Shown here in pieces: positions 8,994-16,173 of a stretch of 64,000 nucleotides of DNA (its first letter is position 1; each line of letters starts with the position of its first letter). Source of the stretch: Campylobacter concisus (lineage in GTDB: Bacteria > Campylobacterota > Campylobacteria > Campylobacterales > Campylobacteraceae); contig NZ_PPAW01000013.1 in NCBI RefSeq assembly GCF_002913225.1, positions 1 to 64,000 on the forward strand, written 5' to 3'. The translations under genes were made by a program, and so were the position numbers. The notes below the pieces were generated by a model. The model was given only the letters and a program-made list of their open reading frames with translations. It ran no database searches and was not told the origin of the DNA.

Positions 8994-9419
8994 AGATTCC
9001 GCTTACAAGGTTATCTATCGTTTAAAAACCTAGCAACTCTAGGCAGTGGCAACATAGAGATAGCAGATAAAGATAACTCTGATGATCTAACAAGACTAAA
9101 TAGAGATACAACCAAACTAACAAAAGATCTAGTAAATACTAGCATAAGCTCAAATGTAGATGGTAGTATGGATTTAAGGGTACTAACTAAGAGTGGGCAA
9201 AAGGAGATAGCTAAAGAGATAGTAGATACAAGCACCATAATAGACGCCATAAAACAAATATCAACTACAGATAGGGCAAATATATTCTCATTCTTTAAAG
9301 AAGTAAGCAAGCAATACAAAGTATTAAATGGTGTTAGAGAAGAGGTGGCAAATTCACCAGAACTACAAGCATTTTTATCTAGCAACACTACAACCGAAGC
9401 ACAAAAAAAGAGGCTATGA
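8994..9419 (+). pseudogene. Orphan exoprotein C-terminal module, 5' part (no start codon)
   Basis: An open frame from 8994 shows clear similarity from about 9021: KNLATLGSGNIEIADKDN then SDDLTRLNRDTTKLTKDLVN. This matches TLATIGNGNLQIVNLDKSDDLERLNRN of the main exoprotein's pretoxin region. There is no start codon or ribosome binding site before the homologous part; the first internal ATG is at 9168. The frame ends at TGA 9417-9419 just after a run of seven A (9403-9409). Eight A would give EAQKKEAMTLIALAVMKN and join the next frame. It therefore looks like a displaced, untranslated cassette that could recombine into the main gene, as known for orphan CdiA-CT modules; that role is inferred. 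Confidence 0.75.
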
Positions 9420-10405
9420 CTCTAATAGCACTTGCTGTTATGAAAAACTTAGGATATCTACCAAATGATATAAAGTCTATATATACAGATGAAAGAGGAT
9501 ATAATGACGAGAAAATACAAGGTTTCACAAGCTTGCAAACTGGAGCTAGCTATATAAATTTCAAAAACATAACCAATATGAAAGATCTTGTAAAGACCAT
9601 AACTCATGAAAACCAAAGATCTATGGATATACAAGATCATAGAGATATAGATAAAAATAGAGATGATGATACTAAGTATGCATCAAATTTCTCAGACTTT
9701 GCAACTAGATATTTCTCTCATGCTCTATGGCTAAATGACAGAGGTTTTTCTAAAACACCTTTAACAACAGCTGCAACATCAAGCATGATAAACAACAATA
9801 GAGAATTTGCAAAGCTGGATAAGAATTTGGGAGCGAATAGAGTTGAGGCATATTCTAGACCGGTAGGTTTTGGTAAAAACCATATGTTTATAGTTGTTGA
9901 TGGAAGTAATTATAAAGAAGGAATTACTATTGCTTCTCTTGGTGCTAAAAATTTTATACTTGGTGGTGATACTGAAATCGTAGTAAAAGATATAAACCAT
10001 ATTAGTGAAGAAGAAAAGGTGGCATACAAAGATAGAGATCGTTACTTGAATAATGAATGGAAAGAAAAACAGGTGATTGAAATTCCAAGAGGTATGACAG
10101 AAAGAGAATTTGATGAGCGTGTTTTAGACAATGCAAGAAACTATAACAAAATCTTTGAAGACAATAGATATCCAAATCTTACTTCAACAATCAGTGAATC
10201 TTTTTTTGGAGGTTACAATAACAACGAGGACTCTTTATTAAGAAATTCAAATACATTTGTAGATGATGTAATAGAATTTAGTGGAGGATCTATTATGAAT
10301 TTTAAAAATGCACCTTTGCAAAATAGTACAGAATTAAGAAATCTAACAGAACAATTAAATAAAATAGCCCCACATACAATAGATTTTGGTGTATTTATGC
10401 AGTAG
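9416..10405 (+). CDS. Orphan exoprotein C-terminal module, pretoxin and putative toxin part
   Basis: A 329-residue frame continues the module. Residues about 26-110 (YTDERGYNDEKIQGF, QTGASYINF, THENQRSMDIQ, SHALWLND) follow the pretoxin pattern of FhaB/CdiA C-termini. The rest is the variable effector, with GKNHMFIVVDG and later RNSNTFVDDVIEFSGG. This order (His near a strand, then an Asn-Ser-Asn-Ser-Phe-like turn and helix) recalls papain/NlpC-like domains, but no cysteine is seen in the usual place; the comparison is tentative. ATG 9416 is probably not a natural start, because the frame joins the preceding one if one A is added. A membrane-protein gene starts 8 bases downstream. Confidence 0.65.
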   Translation: MTLIALAVMKNLGYLPNDIKSIYTDERGYNDEKIQGFTSLQTGASYINFKNITNMKDLVKTITHENQRSMDIQDHRDIDKNRDDDTKYASNFSDFATRYFSHALWLNDRGFSKTPLTTAATSSMINNNREFAKLDKNLGANRVEAYSRPVGFGKNHMFIVVDGSNYKEGITIASLGAKNFILGGDTEIVVKDINHISEEEKVAYKDRDRYLNNEWKEKQVIEIPRGMTEREFDERVLDNARNYNKIFEDNRYPNLTSTISESFFGGYNNNEDSLLRNSNTFVDDVIEFSGGSIMNFKNAPLQNSTELRNLTEQLNKIAPHTIDFGVFMQ

Positions 10406-10413
10406 GATAATAA

Positions 10414-10785
10414 ATGGAACTAGTATATATTTTTTTAATATCAAATTTAGTGCTTTATTTAATACTGTATATAAGTAAGCGATTTATGATAAATTTCATA
10501 TATAAATTTTTCAGACTTTTATCTGGATTATATATTTTTATAGGTTATGCCATACTTGTTTATTTTGCTTGCTATATTGTGTATTATCACATCAATTGGA
10601 TTGAAATAAGCAGAGGAATATTAATGGCCATGATAGTTGTTTTTTTTATGAATATGATCTGGCCAGCCATTATATTGATAGATTGGCAAAATAATCCTAA
10701 GCACTTTTCTGGCTATTATCAACTCTTTTTGGATATATTTCTGATAGTTGTTGTTTTTTTGATGGGAGATAACGTTGGCTATTAA
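10414..10785 (+). CDS. Small integral membrane protein, candidate immunity protein of the orphan module
   Basis: This 123-residue protein is almost entirely hydrophobic, with about four membrane segments (near residues 3-20, 34-58, 66-90 and 101-118). An AGGA element overlapping the stop of the upstream module serves its ATG, so the two are linked. Membrane immunity proteins are common for toxins that act on or pass the inner membrane, which makes it a candidate partner of the orphan toxin end. No family was recognised. The DNA is very AT-rich compared with the core genes downstream. Confidence 0.55.
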   Translation: MELVYIFLISNLVLYLILYISKRFMINFIYKFFRLLSGLYIFIGYAILVYFACYIVYYHINWIEISRGILMAMIVVFFMNMIWPAIILIDWQNNPKHFSGYYQLFLDIFLIVVVFLMGDNVGY

Positions 10786-11068
10786 TAATATCGGTCTAAT
10801 TTTCGGATCTATCGCAAGTTTTATATTTTTGATTTTTTGGTTTAAAGAGTCTAAAAAGAAGGGCAGAAAGTTTATTATTAGGTATTTTTTCGTTTTTCTT
10901 GGTGCTATAATGATCATCCTGACAAATTTTATAAACATTCCTCAATTTTTTGCATACGACCTAGGTGATAGAAATTTACTCTATATCGCATATGCTTGTT
11001 TGTGTCTTCAGCTCATAGTTGATATTTGCTATGCTATTTGTGCTATTTTTGTCAAGTTAAATAAATAG
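10775..11068 (+). CDS. Small integral membrane protein (TTG start)
   Basis: A 97-residue protein with about three membrane segments (near residues 5-23, 34-54 and 66-92) and a basic loop KESKKKGRKFIIR. It overlaps the preceding gene by 11 bases; the TTG at 10775 is preceded by GGGAG at about 10764-10768, which supports that start. No family was recognised. It belongs to the same AT-rich run of small membrane proteins and may be another immunity-type gene. Confidence 0.5.
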   Translation: MAINNIGLIFGSIASFIFLIFWFKESKKKGRKFIIRYFFVFLGAIMIILTNFINIPQFFAYDLGDRNLLYIAYACLCLQLIVDICYAICAIFVKLNK

Positions 11069-11125
11069 ATGTATGAATATAAATAATTCTATTAAATTTG
11101 GCAATGGGCATTGTGATATATTTTA

Positions 11126-11566
11126 ATGGGTAGTTTTATTAGCAGAATAATTGACATTGGTTTTATGCCAAACGCTCCGTGGCTGTATTGGCTGGTATTT
11201 GACACTGTAGGGTTGCTATTTTTAAAGATGCTGATAGAGGATGTTATTTCAAGTTTATATTATCTCAAATTTCAGACAAGAAACAATCTTCGATCTTCTT
11301 TGTATATTTTGTTTGACCTAGTAGTTATATTGTTGATAGCTTTTTTGTTTTATAGGCTATATTTTAGTGTCACTAGATCGGATGGCATTTTGCCCCTAAC
11401 GGCGAATTTATCACTCTTTCTTGTTTTTGCGGTTTGCATTTATGCTATTGTTGGGGCAGTTAGGTATTTGGAAAAACCACAAAACAATACCAAAGAGGCC
11501 AAACCAAAATTCTTTAGAATGTCTCGCTCAAAAAGACGCAAGGAGAATTTGAAAAATAATGGATAA
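11126..11566 (+). CDS. Small membrane protein with basic C-terminal tail, copy 1
   Basis: A 146-residue protein with three to four membrane segments (about 19-38, 60-83 and 92-113) and a charged cytosolic tail, EAKPKFFRMSRSKRRKENL. The same tail with few changes ends the next protein (11559-11990), so the two are related in part or share a docking tail. No family was recognised. The next gene overlaps its end by 8 bases, and an AAGGAG within the tail coding sequence may serve as its ribosome binding site. Confidence 0.55.
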   Translation: MGSFISRIIDIGFMPNAPWLYWLVFDTVGLLFLKMLIEDVISSLYYLKFQTRNNLRSSLYILFDLVVILLIAFLFYRLYFSVTRSDGILPLTANLSLFLVFAVCIYAIVGAVRYLEKPQNNTKEAKPKFFRMSRSKRRKENLKNNG

Positions 11567-11990
11567 AGTTTGGAGTGAGCTAATCTTGCAGCTTATGATG
11601 GGGGATCACCCATTGCTGCACTGGATTATTTATAATATCTTTGGACTACCACTTATGTTTTATATATGGAAGGCTACAGCTATTTTCTTGCATGGTGGTA
11701 TTGCCTTTAGCAAAAACAACCCCATAAAAGGTATAGCTCTTAAGTTATTCTTTGTCTTGGTTTCACTATTTCCATTTTACTTACTTATAAAATTTACTTT
11801 TACAAAATCAAATGGCTATCTTGTTTGTCCTTGTGTTTTTAGTTATATCTCTACCTTTGTTGTATTCTTTTTTGCTATTAGACCTATAAAACAAAAATCT
11901 AATAATATCCCAGAAGCCAAGCCAAAATTCTTTAAAATATCTCGTTCAAAAAGGCGCAGGGGAAATTTGAAAAACAATGCTAAAAAGTAG
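11559..11990 (+). CDS. Small membrane protein with basic C-terminal tail, copy 2
   Basis: A 143-residue membrane protein that overlaps the previous gene by 8 bases. It has about three hydrophobic segments (near 21-43, 60-80 and 90-110) and the tail EAKPKFFKISRSKRRRGNL, nearly identical to that of its neighbour, while the membrane parts have diverged strongly. Both carry an acidic/aromatic N-terminus and a DxxxLxxW-like pattern (NAPWLYW, HPLLHW). This suggests an old tandem duplication with fast change of the membrane portion. Function unknown; possibly immunity-type. Confidence 0.55.
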   Translation: MDKVWSELILQLMMGDHPLLHWIIYNIFGLPLMFYIWKATAIFLHGGIAFSKNNPIKGIALKLFFVLVSLFPFYLLIKFTFTKSNGYLVCPCVFSYISTFVVFFFAIRPIKQKSNNIPEAKPKFFKISRSKRRRGNLKNNAKK

Positions 11991-11995
11991 AAAAT

Positions 11996-12426
11996 ATGCT
12001 TAACTGTATAGGCTGGGGTTTCATAGGATTTATGTGCTTGCTTGATTGCGTATCTATGCTAATACATAAAAATGTAAAAGTTGGTGAGAAGTTTTTTAAA
12101 TTTGATGATGCTGGTAATTTATATCTTTTGCCAGCTTTTAGTTTTTATTTTTGGGTATATATAGCTTTTGGATGGCTTTTAGAAAAGAGCCACCAGTTGT
12201 GCAAAGACTAGTGGGCATGTGGTGTCCTGACTGCATGAAATTTTATAATATAGGTGAAACTACTTGCGAAGAGTGCGGACAAGAGCTGCTAAAATGTTAT
12301 AACACGCACTATGAAAAAAGACCAAAACCAAAGACCGAGCCGCTGTTTAGGTCAAAACCTAGAAATAAAAAGATAAAATTTATAAAAATATTTTTTGCTT
12401 TTATTATTGGTCTAGTATATGAGTAG
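11996..12426 (+). pseudogene. Membrane/zinc-ribbon protein, probably split by a frameshift
   Basis: The frame from ATG 11996 encodes two hydrophobic segments and stops at 12209-12211 after GWLLEKSHQLCKD. A second frame, open from TTG 12151 to 12426, encodes CPDCMKFYNIGETTCEECG, a four-cysteine zinc ribbon, followed by a basic stretch and a last hydrophobic segment. Adding one A to the AAAA at 12183-12186 would give GWLLEKEPPVVQRLVGMWC and a single protein of 143 residues, the same size as its two neighbours. No ribosome binding site supports the TTG at 12151. I therefore read this as one gene with a one-base loss, though two separate small genes cannot be excluded. Confidence 0.45.
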
Positions 12427-12560
12427 TATTTATAACTTTTTTATAACTCTAATGCCCATTTTATCGTACCTAAGTACAATTTACAATTTTTTTATGAAGC
12501 AATATAATTTCTTAATAAAAAATGTAACAATGTGACAAAAATAGTAAAGGGAAAAACATC

Positions 12561-15110
12561 ATGTCAAACAAAATTGCAGTAGTAAAAAGCATAGATGGTG
12601 AAGGTGCAAAAGCCATAAATGGTTTGGGTGAGGTAAGAGAGCTTCATGTGGGCGACATAGTTTATGGTGGCGAAAAGATAGTGACTGATGGGGCTAACTC
12701 TAAGGTGACGATCACTGCTACTAATGGCAAAGAGGTGACATTGATAGGCAAGGATAGCTTAAATTTAGACCAAGAGATTCTGGGTGGTGAAAACATAGGT
12801 AGCAAAACCACAGCCAGTATAGATGACCTACAAAAAGCGATCCTAAGCGGTAAAGACCTAAACGCACTCGAAGAGACCGCAGCTGGTGGCAATGCTGGCG
12901 GAAATGCTAGTGGCGATGGGGTGAGCCTTGGTGCTGCTAGCTTTGCTGAGGGCGGACACTACTCAAATGTCAATGAAAATTTTAGAAATTTAAATGGATA
13001 TGGCAGAAATTTTGAATCTCCAGTTGGCTCAGTTGATGGATATGCTGACAATATATCAGATACAGGTTTTACACAACTTGTATCTAAACCAACTTTAAGT
13101 ATAGTAGCTCAACAAGATATGAGCGAAGATGGAATCTATGATGTATCTACTGGATATAGCAGATATCTAACTTTTGATTTTTCATTAAATAAGGCATTAA
13201 ATGTCTTGCCAACTACTTTGAGCTTAAATTTTAGCGGCATAGATGGAAAAGATTATTATAAATCTATGAGCCAATATTCTATTGATGGTGGAAATAATTG
13301 GATATCACTCGGTAATAATCAAATATTCCTAAATGACCCAAATGATATCGCAAATTTAAAGGTTAGATATTATATTGCAGATGATTATGGACAAACACCA
13401 GGATATCAAAACGAAGGTGAAATGATTAAAGATTTGGGAGCAGATATAGCGCCTGGCATTAATAATTTTGGAGACTACAAAAGAAATTTAACATTGAGTG
13501 TTACTAGTGATAATGATGAAATTCCAACCGTAAATGCAATTGGTGCGATAATAGATAATGATAATAACATCTTAATAGATCAAGATATAGATGGTGTAAA
13601 TTTAGACACAGGCAGTGGTGACGATACAATAAAGATGACTTCAAAAGCTGTAAATTCGTATATAAAAGAGAGTTATTATGGTGATAATAAACTAATACTT
13701 GAAGGCGCAGGTTTAGATAATACGACAATAAGGGCAGGTCAAAATGATGAGGTTTTGATAAAAGATTCTGAGCTAAAAAACAATTCAACAATAAGCACAG
13801 GAGATGGTATTGATAGCGTTGATATAGAAAATTCAAAACTTTTTAATAGTACTATAAATGTAGGTGATGGCTCACTTGATAATACTGAAGTTATAAATAT
13901 TAAAAATTCAGAGTTGGCAGATGCGTCAATAGCCGCCGCTAATACTAAGCTTGAGTTAAACATAGATAAAACATCGGTAGTAAAAGGTATAGAAATTAGA
14001 AGTGGCAAAGGAGATGATCTTATAAATATCCATACTAGTATCTTAAAATCTGATACTCTTTATAACACGATTATTACAGGAAACGGAAAAGATACTATAA
14101 ATATAGATAGTGGTGCAACAATCGACGAAGTTATGATAGAAACACAACTAGGTGATGACACGATTAATATAAATGATGCGACTATTACTGGTGGCATCAT
14201 AAGCACAGATGGTCTTGAGAGTATAAGCCCAATAGATAAAGATACTTTCAACATAAAGAATTCGACATTAAAAAATGGCGTAAGACTTTATGGCGGACTA
14301 GATACAGATACTTTTAATATAGAAAATATCACTGTGGATCAAAACGGGTATGGCGGTGACTCTTTTGCTATTGATGGTGGTAGAGGTAATGATATATTCA
14401 ACATAAGAGGCACGATCGATGGTAAATTTAACGATGCTAGGGTAGGGTATTTATCTGAAGTTATCTCTGGCGGAGATGGTGATGATACTGTAAATTTTGA
14501 AAGCGACTCAGTTGTGAACTACTCAAAAATTTATGGAGAATGGAGCGGTCCTATCGGCAATGATACGTTTAATATAAAAAGTGGGGCCACTTTAAATAAC
14601 TCGATGATATGTGGTATGGATGGCAATGACACGTTTAATATAAAAAGTGGTGCTATGTTAAATGATACGCAAATTTATGGTGATGATCACAAAAATGAAT
14701 GGAACGCAACTGGCAACGATATCGTAAATGTGGAAAAAGGCGCAGTTTTAAATAACGTCTCTATCGATGGTGGAAGCGGTGAAGATACGTTGATAGTTCG
14801 AGAAAATAATATCGACTTTTCAAAGGTTAAAAATTTCGAAAAAATATCTCTTGGTGGCCACGTGCAGGATGATGGCACCATAGTAGATAATGAGAGTGCA
14901 AATTTAAGATTAAGCGCAGCAGATGTCAAAGATATCTTGCGTGATACTAGCAAAGATGTGCTAAAAGTAGACGGCGATGCTAATGATAAGCTCGAGCTAA
15001 ACGGCTTTGACGAGCACTCAGGTGTAAGCTCTGGAGGCTACACTAAGTACGCAAGTCTTGATGGCACCATAAGTATAGAGATCAAAGACGAAGTTGTTTT
15101 GAGCTTTTGA
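12561..15110 (+). CDS. LapA-type adhesin with N-terminal retention module and TAAG cleavage motif
   Basis: An 849-residue acidic surface protein. Residues 1 to about 100 match the retention module of type I secreted LapA/BapA adhesins (VGDIVYGGEKIVTDGANSK, then GKEVTLIGKDSLNLDQEIL). A TAAG motif follows at 106-109; in LapA the periplasmic protease LapG cuts TA/AG to release the adhesin. A Gly/Ala-rich linker leads to a domain near 180-330, then a beta-solenoid of short repeats (GNDTFNIKSGATLNNS, GGDGDDTVNF) to about residue 780. The C-terminus (ISIEIKDEVVLSF) fits a type I secretion signal. It is small for the family. No LapBCE secretion genes or LapD/LapG lie in the window. The retention-module call is strong; export route and regulation are inferred. 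Confidence 0.75.
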   Translation: MSNKIAVVKSIDGEGAKAINGLGEVRELHVGDIVYGGEKIVTDGANSKVTITATNGKEVTLIGKDSLNLDQEILGGENIGSKTTASIDDLQKAILSGKDLNALEETAAGGNAGGNASGDGVSLGAASFAEGGHYSNVNENFRNLNGYGRNFESPVGSVDGYADNISDTGFTQLVSKPTLSIVAQQDMSEDGIYDVSTGYSRYLTFDFSLNKALNVLPTTLSLNFSGIDGKDYYKSMSQYSIDGGNNWISLGNNQIFLNDPNDIANLKVRYYIADDYGQTPGYQNEGEMIKDLGADIAPGINNFGDYKRNLTLSVTSDNDEIPTVNAIGAIIDNDNNILIDQDIDGVNLDTGSGDDTIKMTSKAVNSYIKESYYGDNKLILEGAGLDNTTIRAGQNDEVLIKDSELKNNSTISTGDGIDSVDIENSKLFNSTINVGDGSLDNTEVINIKNSELADASIAAANTKLELNIDKTSVVKGIEIRSGKGDDLINIHTSILKSDTLYNTIITGNGKDTINIDSGATIDEVMIETQLGDDTININDATITGGIISTDGLESISPIDKDTFNIKNSTLKNGVRLYGGLDTDTFNIENITVDQNGYGGDSFAIDGGRGNDIFNIRGTIDGKFNDARVGYLSEVISGGDGDDTVNFESDSVVNYSKIYGEWSGPIGNDTFNIKSGATLNNSMICGMDGNDTFNIKSGAMLNDTQIYGDDHKNEWNATGNDIVNVEKGAVLNNVSIDGGSGEDTLIVRENNIDFSKVKNFEKISLGGHVQDDGTIVDNESANLRLSAADVKDILRDTSKDVLKVDGDANDKLELNGFDEHSGVSSGGYTKYASLDGTISIEIKDEVVLSF
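14556..14687 (+). repeat. Tandem 66-base repeat inside the adhesin gene
   Basis: Two adjacent copies (14556-14621 and 14622-14687) share most bases, beginning with the codons for GNDTFNIKSGA. They encode 22-residue solenoid units. A more diverged unit starts at 14712. Such near-identical units allow copy-number change by recombination. Confidence 0.6.
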
Positions 15111-15111
15111 T

Positions 15112-15612
15112 CTACGCTAGCATTCTAACTATCATCGACCACTCATTTGCAAGCTTTTCAAGGCTAAATTTAGCATTCGCAGGGCTGGTTGATGGTAGTT
15201 TTATAATTTCATTTTTTGTCGCTTTTATGATTTCATTTTCTAAGTATTTTTTGCAAATTTCGTAAGCTTTGCCACCGTTTGCATAGACTTGCTTGATCTT
15301 TGCCTCTTTAAATAATGGCTTTAAATTTACAGGCATGATCTTGCTCATTTTTGCGTCGCTTGAGCCCTCTATCTCGCATGATATAGCCGCGTCATATATC
15401 GCGATGTGGTGAGAAAGTAGAAATTTTATCTTTTCATCCGTACTAGCAGGCAGTGGAGCGTTTAAAATCCCAGCCAACACCCGCCAAAAGCGGTTTTGCG
15501 GATTTGTATAGTAAAAGCCAAATTTACGAGATATGACAGATGGAAATGAACCAAGGATCAAAATTTTAGAGTTTTTATCAAAGATTGGCTTAAAAGAGTG
15601 CGTTTGGCTCAT
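15112..15612 (-). CDS. DNA-deoxyinosine (hypoxanthine) glycosylase, UDG superfamily family 6
   Basis: A 166-residue base-excision repair enzyme expected to remove hypoxanthine arising from adenine deamination. The sequence follows the HDG family order: HSFKPIFDKNSKILILGSFPS (motif I at about 6-26), YYTNPQNRFWRV at about 34-45, an IAIYDAAISCEIEGS segment, and LPSTSPANA near the C-terminus. Length is typical. It is convergent with the adhesin gene, which ends one base before it, with no hairpin between them. The gene marks the switch from the accessory region to core-type sequence. Confidence 0.85.
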   Translation of the reverse strand: MSQTHSFKPIFDKNSKILILGSFPSVISRKFGFYYTNPQNRFWRVLAGILNAPLPASTDEKIKFLLSHHIAIYDAAISCEIEGSSDAKMSKIMPVNLKPLFKEAKIKQVYANGGKAYEICKKYLENEIIKATKNEIIKLPSTSPANAKFSLEKLANEWSMIVRMLA

Positions 15613-15693
15613 ATTTTTGCCTTTTAAATTTATGAATAATTTTAGATAATGATATATAAAATTTGCTTTAGAAGTTAAATTTAAGGAGCTACA

Positions 15694-16140
15694 GTGCCTT
15701 GGTGCAAGATGAGGTTTTTCGATAAGAGCTGGATAAGTGGCTATCTAGACGATTATGAGTTTGAAAAGAGGACAGAGGATTATGGCTCGTACATAAAGTC
15801 TTTTTATGGCGAGCTAAAGATGCTTGAGAGAGTTTTTGTAGATCTAAATTTTAGTGATGCAAAGATAGTATCTTTTACCTTTATGAAAAGTGGCGCTAGG
15901 GTTAAATTTTATATCGGAGACTTGCAAAATGGCTACTACGAGCTAAGTGCCCTTTTTAAAAATTTTCATATAGATGATAGCGCTCTTGGCGAGATCATAG
16001 CTAGTGAAGTGGCTTTTGCGGAGAATAAATTTTATTTTTCATATATGATGGGCGATCTTAAGGAGCGTCATTTTGCCTTTGACGAGATATGCAGTATTAA
16101 ATTTAAAAAAATTTCAAGCAAGATGTATTCTAGCTGCTAG
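15694..16140 (+). CDS. Conserved-looking hypothetical protein (GTG start)
   Basis: A 148-residue soluble protein of unknown function. The GTG at 15694 has an AAGGAG site at 15683-15688 and is preferred over the ATG at 15709, which would be about 20 bases from it. The start MRFFDKSWISGYLDDYEFE weakly recalls the DUF4085 family; I would not rely on this. The gene runs toward the oxidoreductase gene and shares a bidirectional terminator with it. Confidence 0.55.
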   Translation: MPWCKMRFFDKSWISGYLDDYEFEKRTEDYGSYIKSFYGELKMLERVFVDLNFSDAKIVSFTFMKSGARVKFYIGDLQNGYYELSALFKNFHIDDSALGEIIASEVAFAENKFYFSYMMGDLKERHFAFDEICSIKFKKISSKMYSSC

Positions 16141-16143
16141 AGT

Positions 16144-16173
16144 AAATTTTAGGTGCAAAAGCACCTAAAATTT
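16144..16173. terminator. Bidirectional terminator
   Basis: A perfect 13-bp stem (16144-16156 with 16161-16173) has an AAAA loop and A/T-rich flanks, sitting exactly between two convergent genes. It should act as a factor-independent terminator in both directions. Confidence 0.85.

Noticed and set aside
12151-12426. Independent zinc-ribbon gene starting at TTG 12151
   Set aside because: No ribosome binding site, and it starts inside the preceding membrane gene; one added A merges both frames into a family-sized protein.
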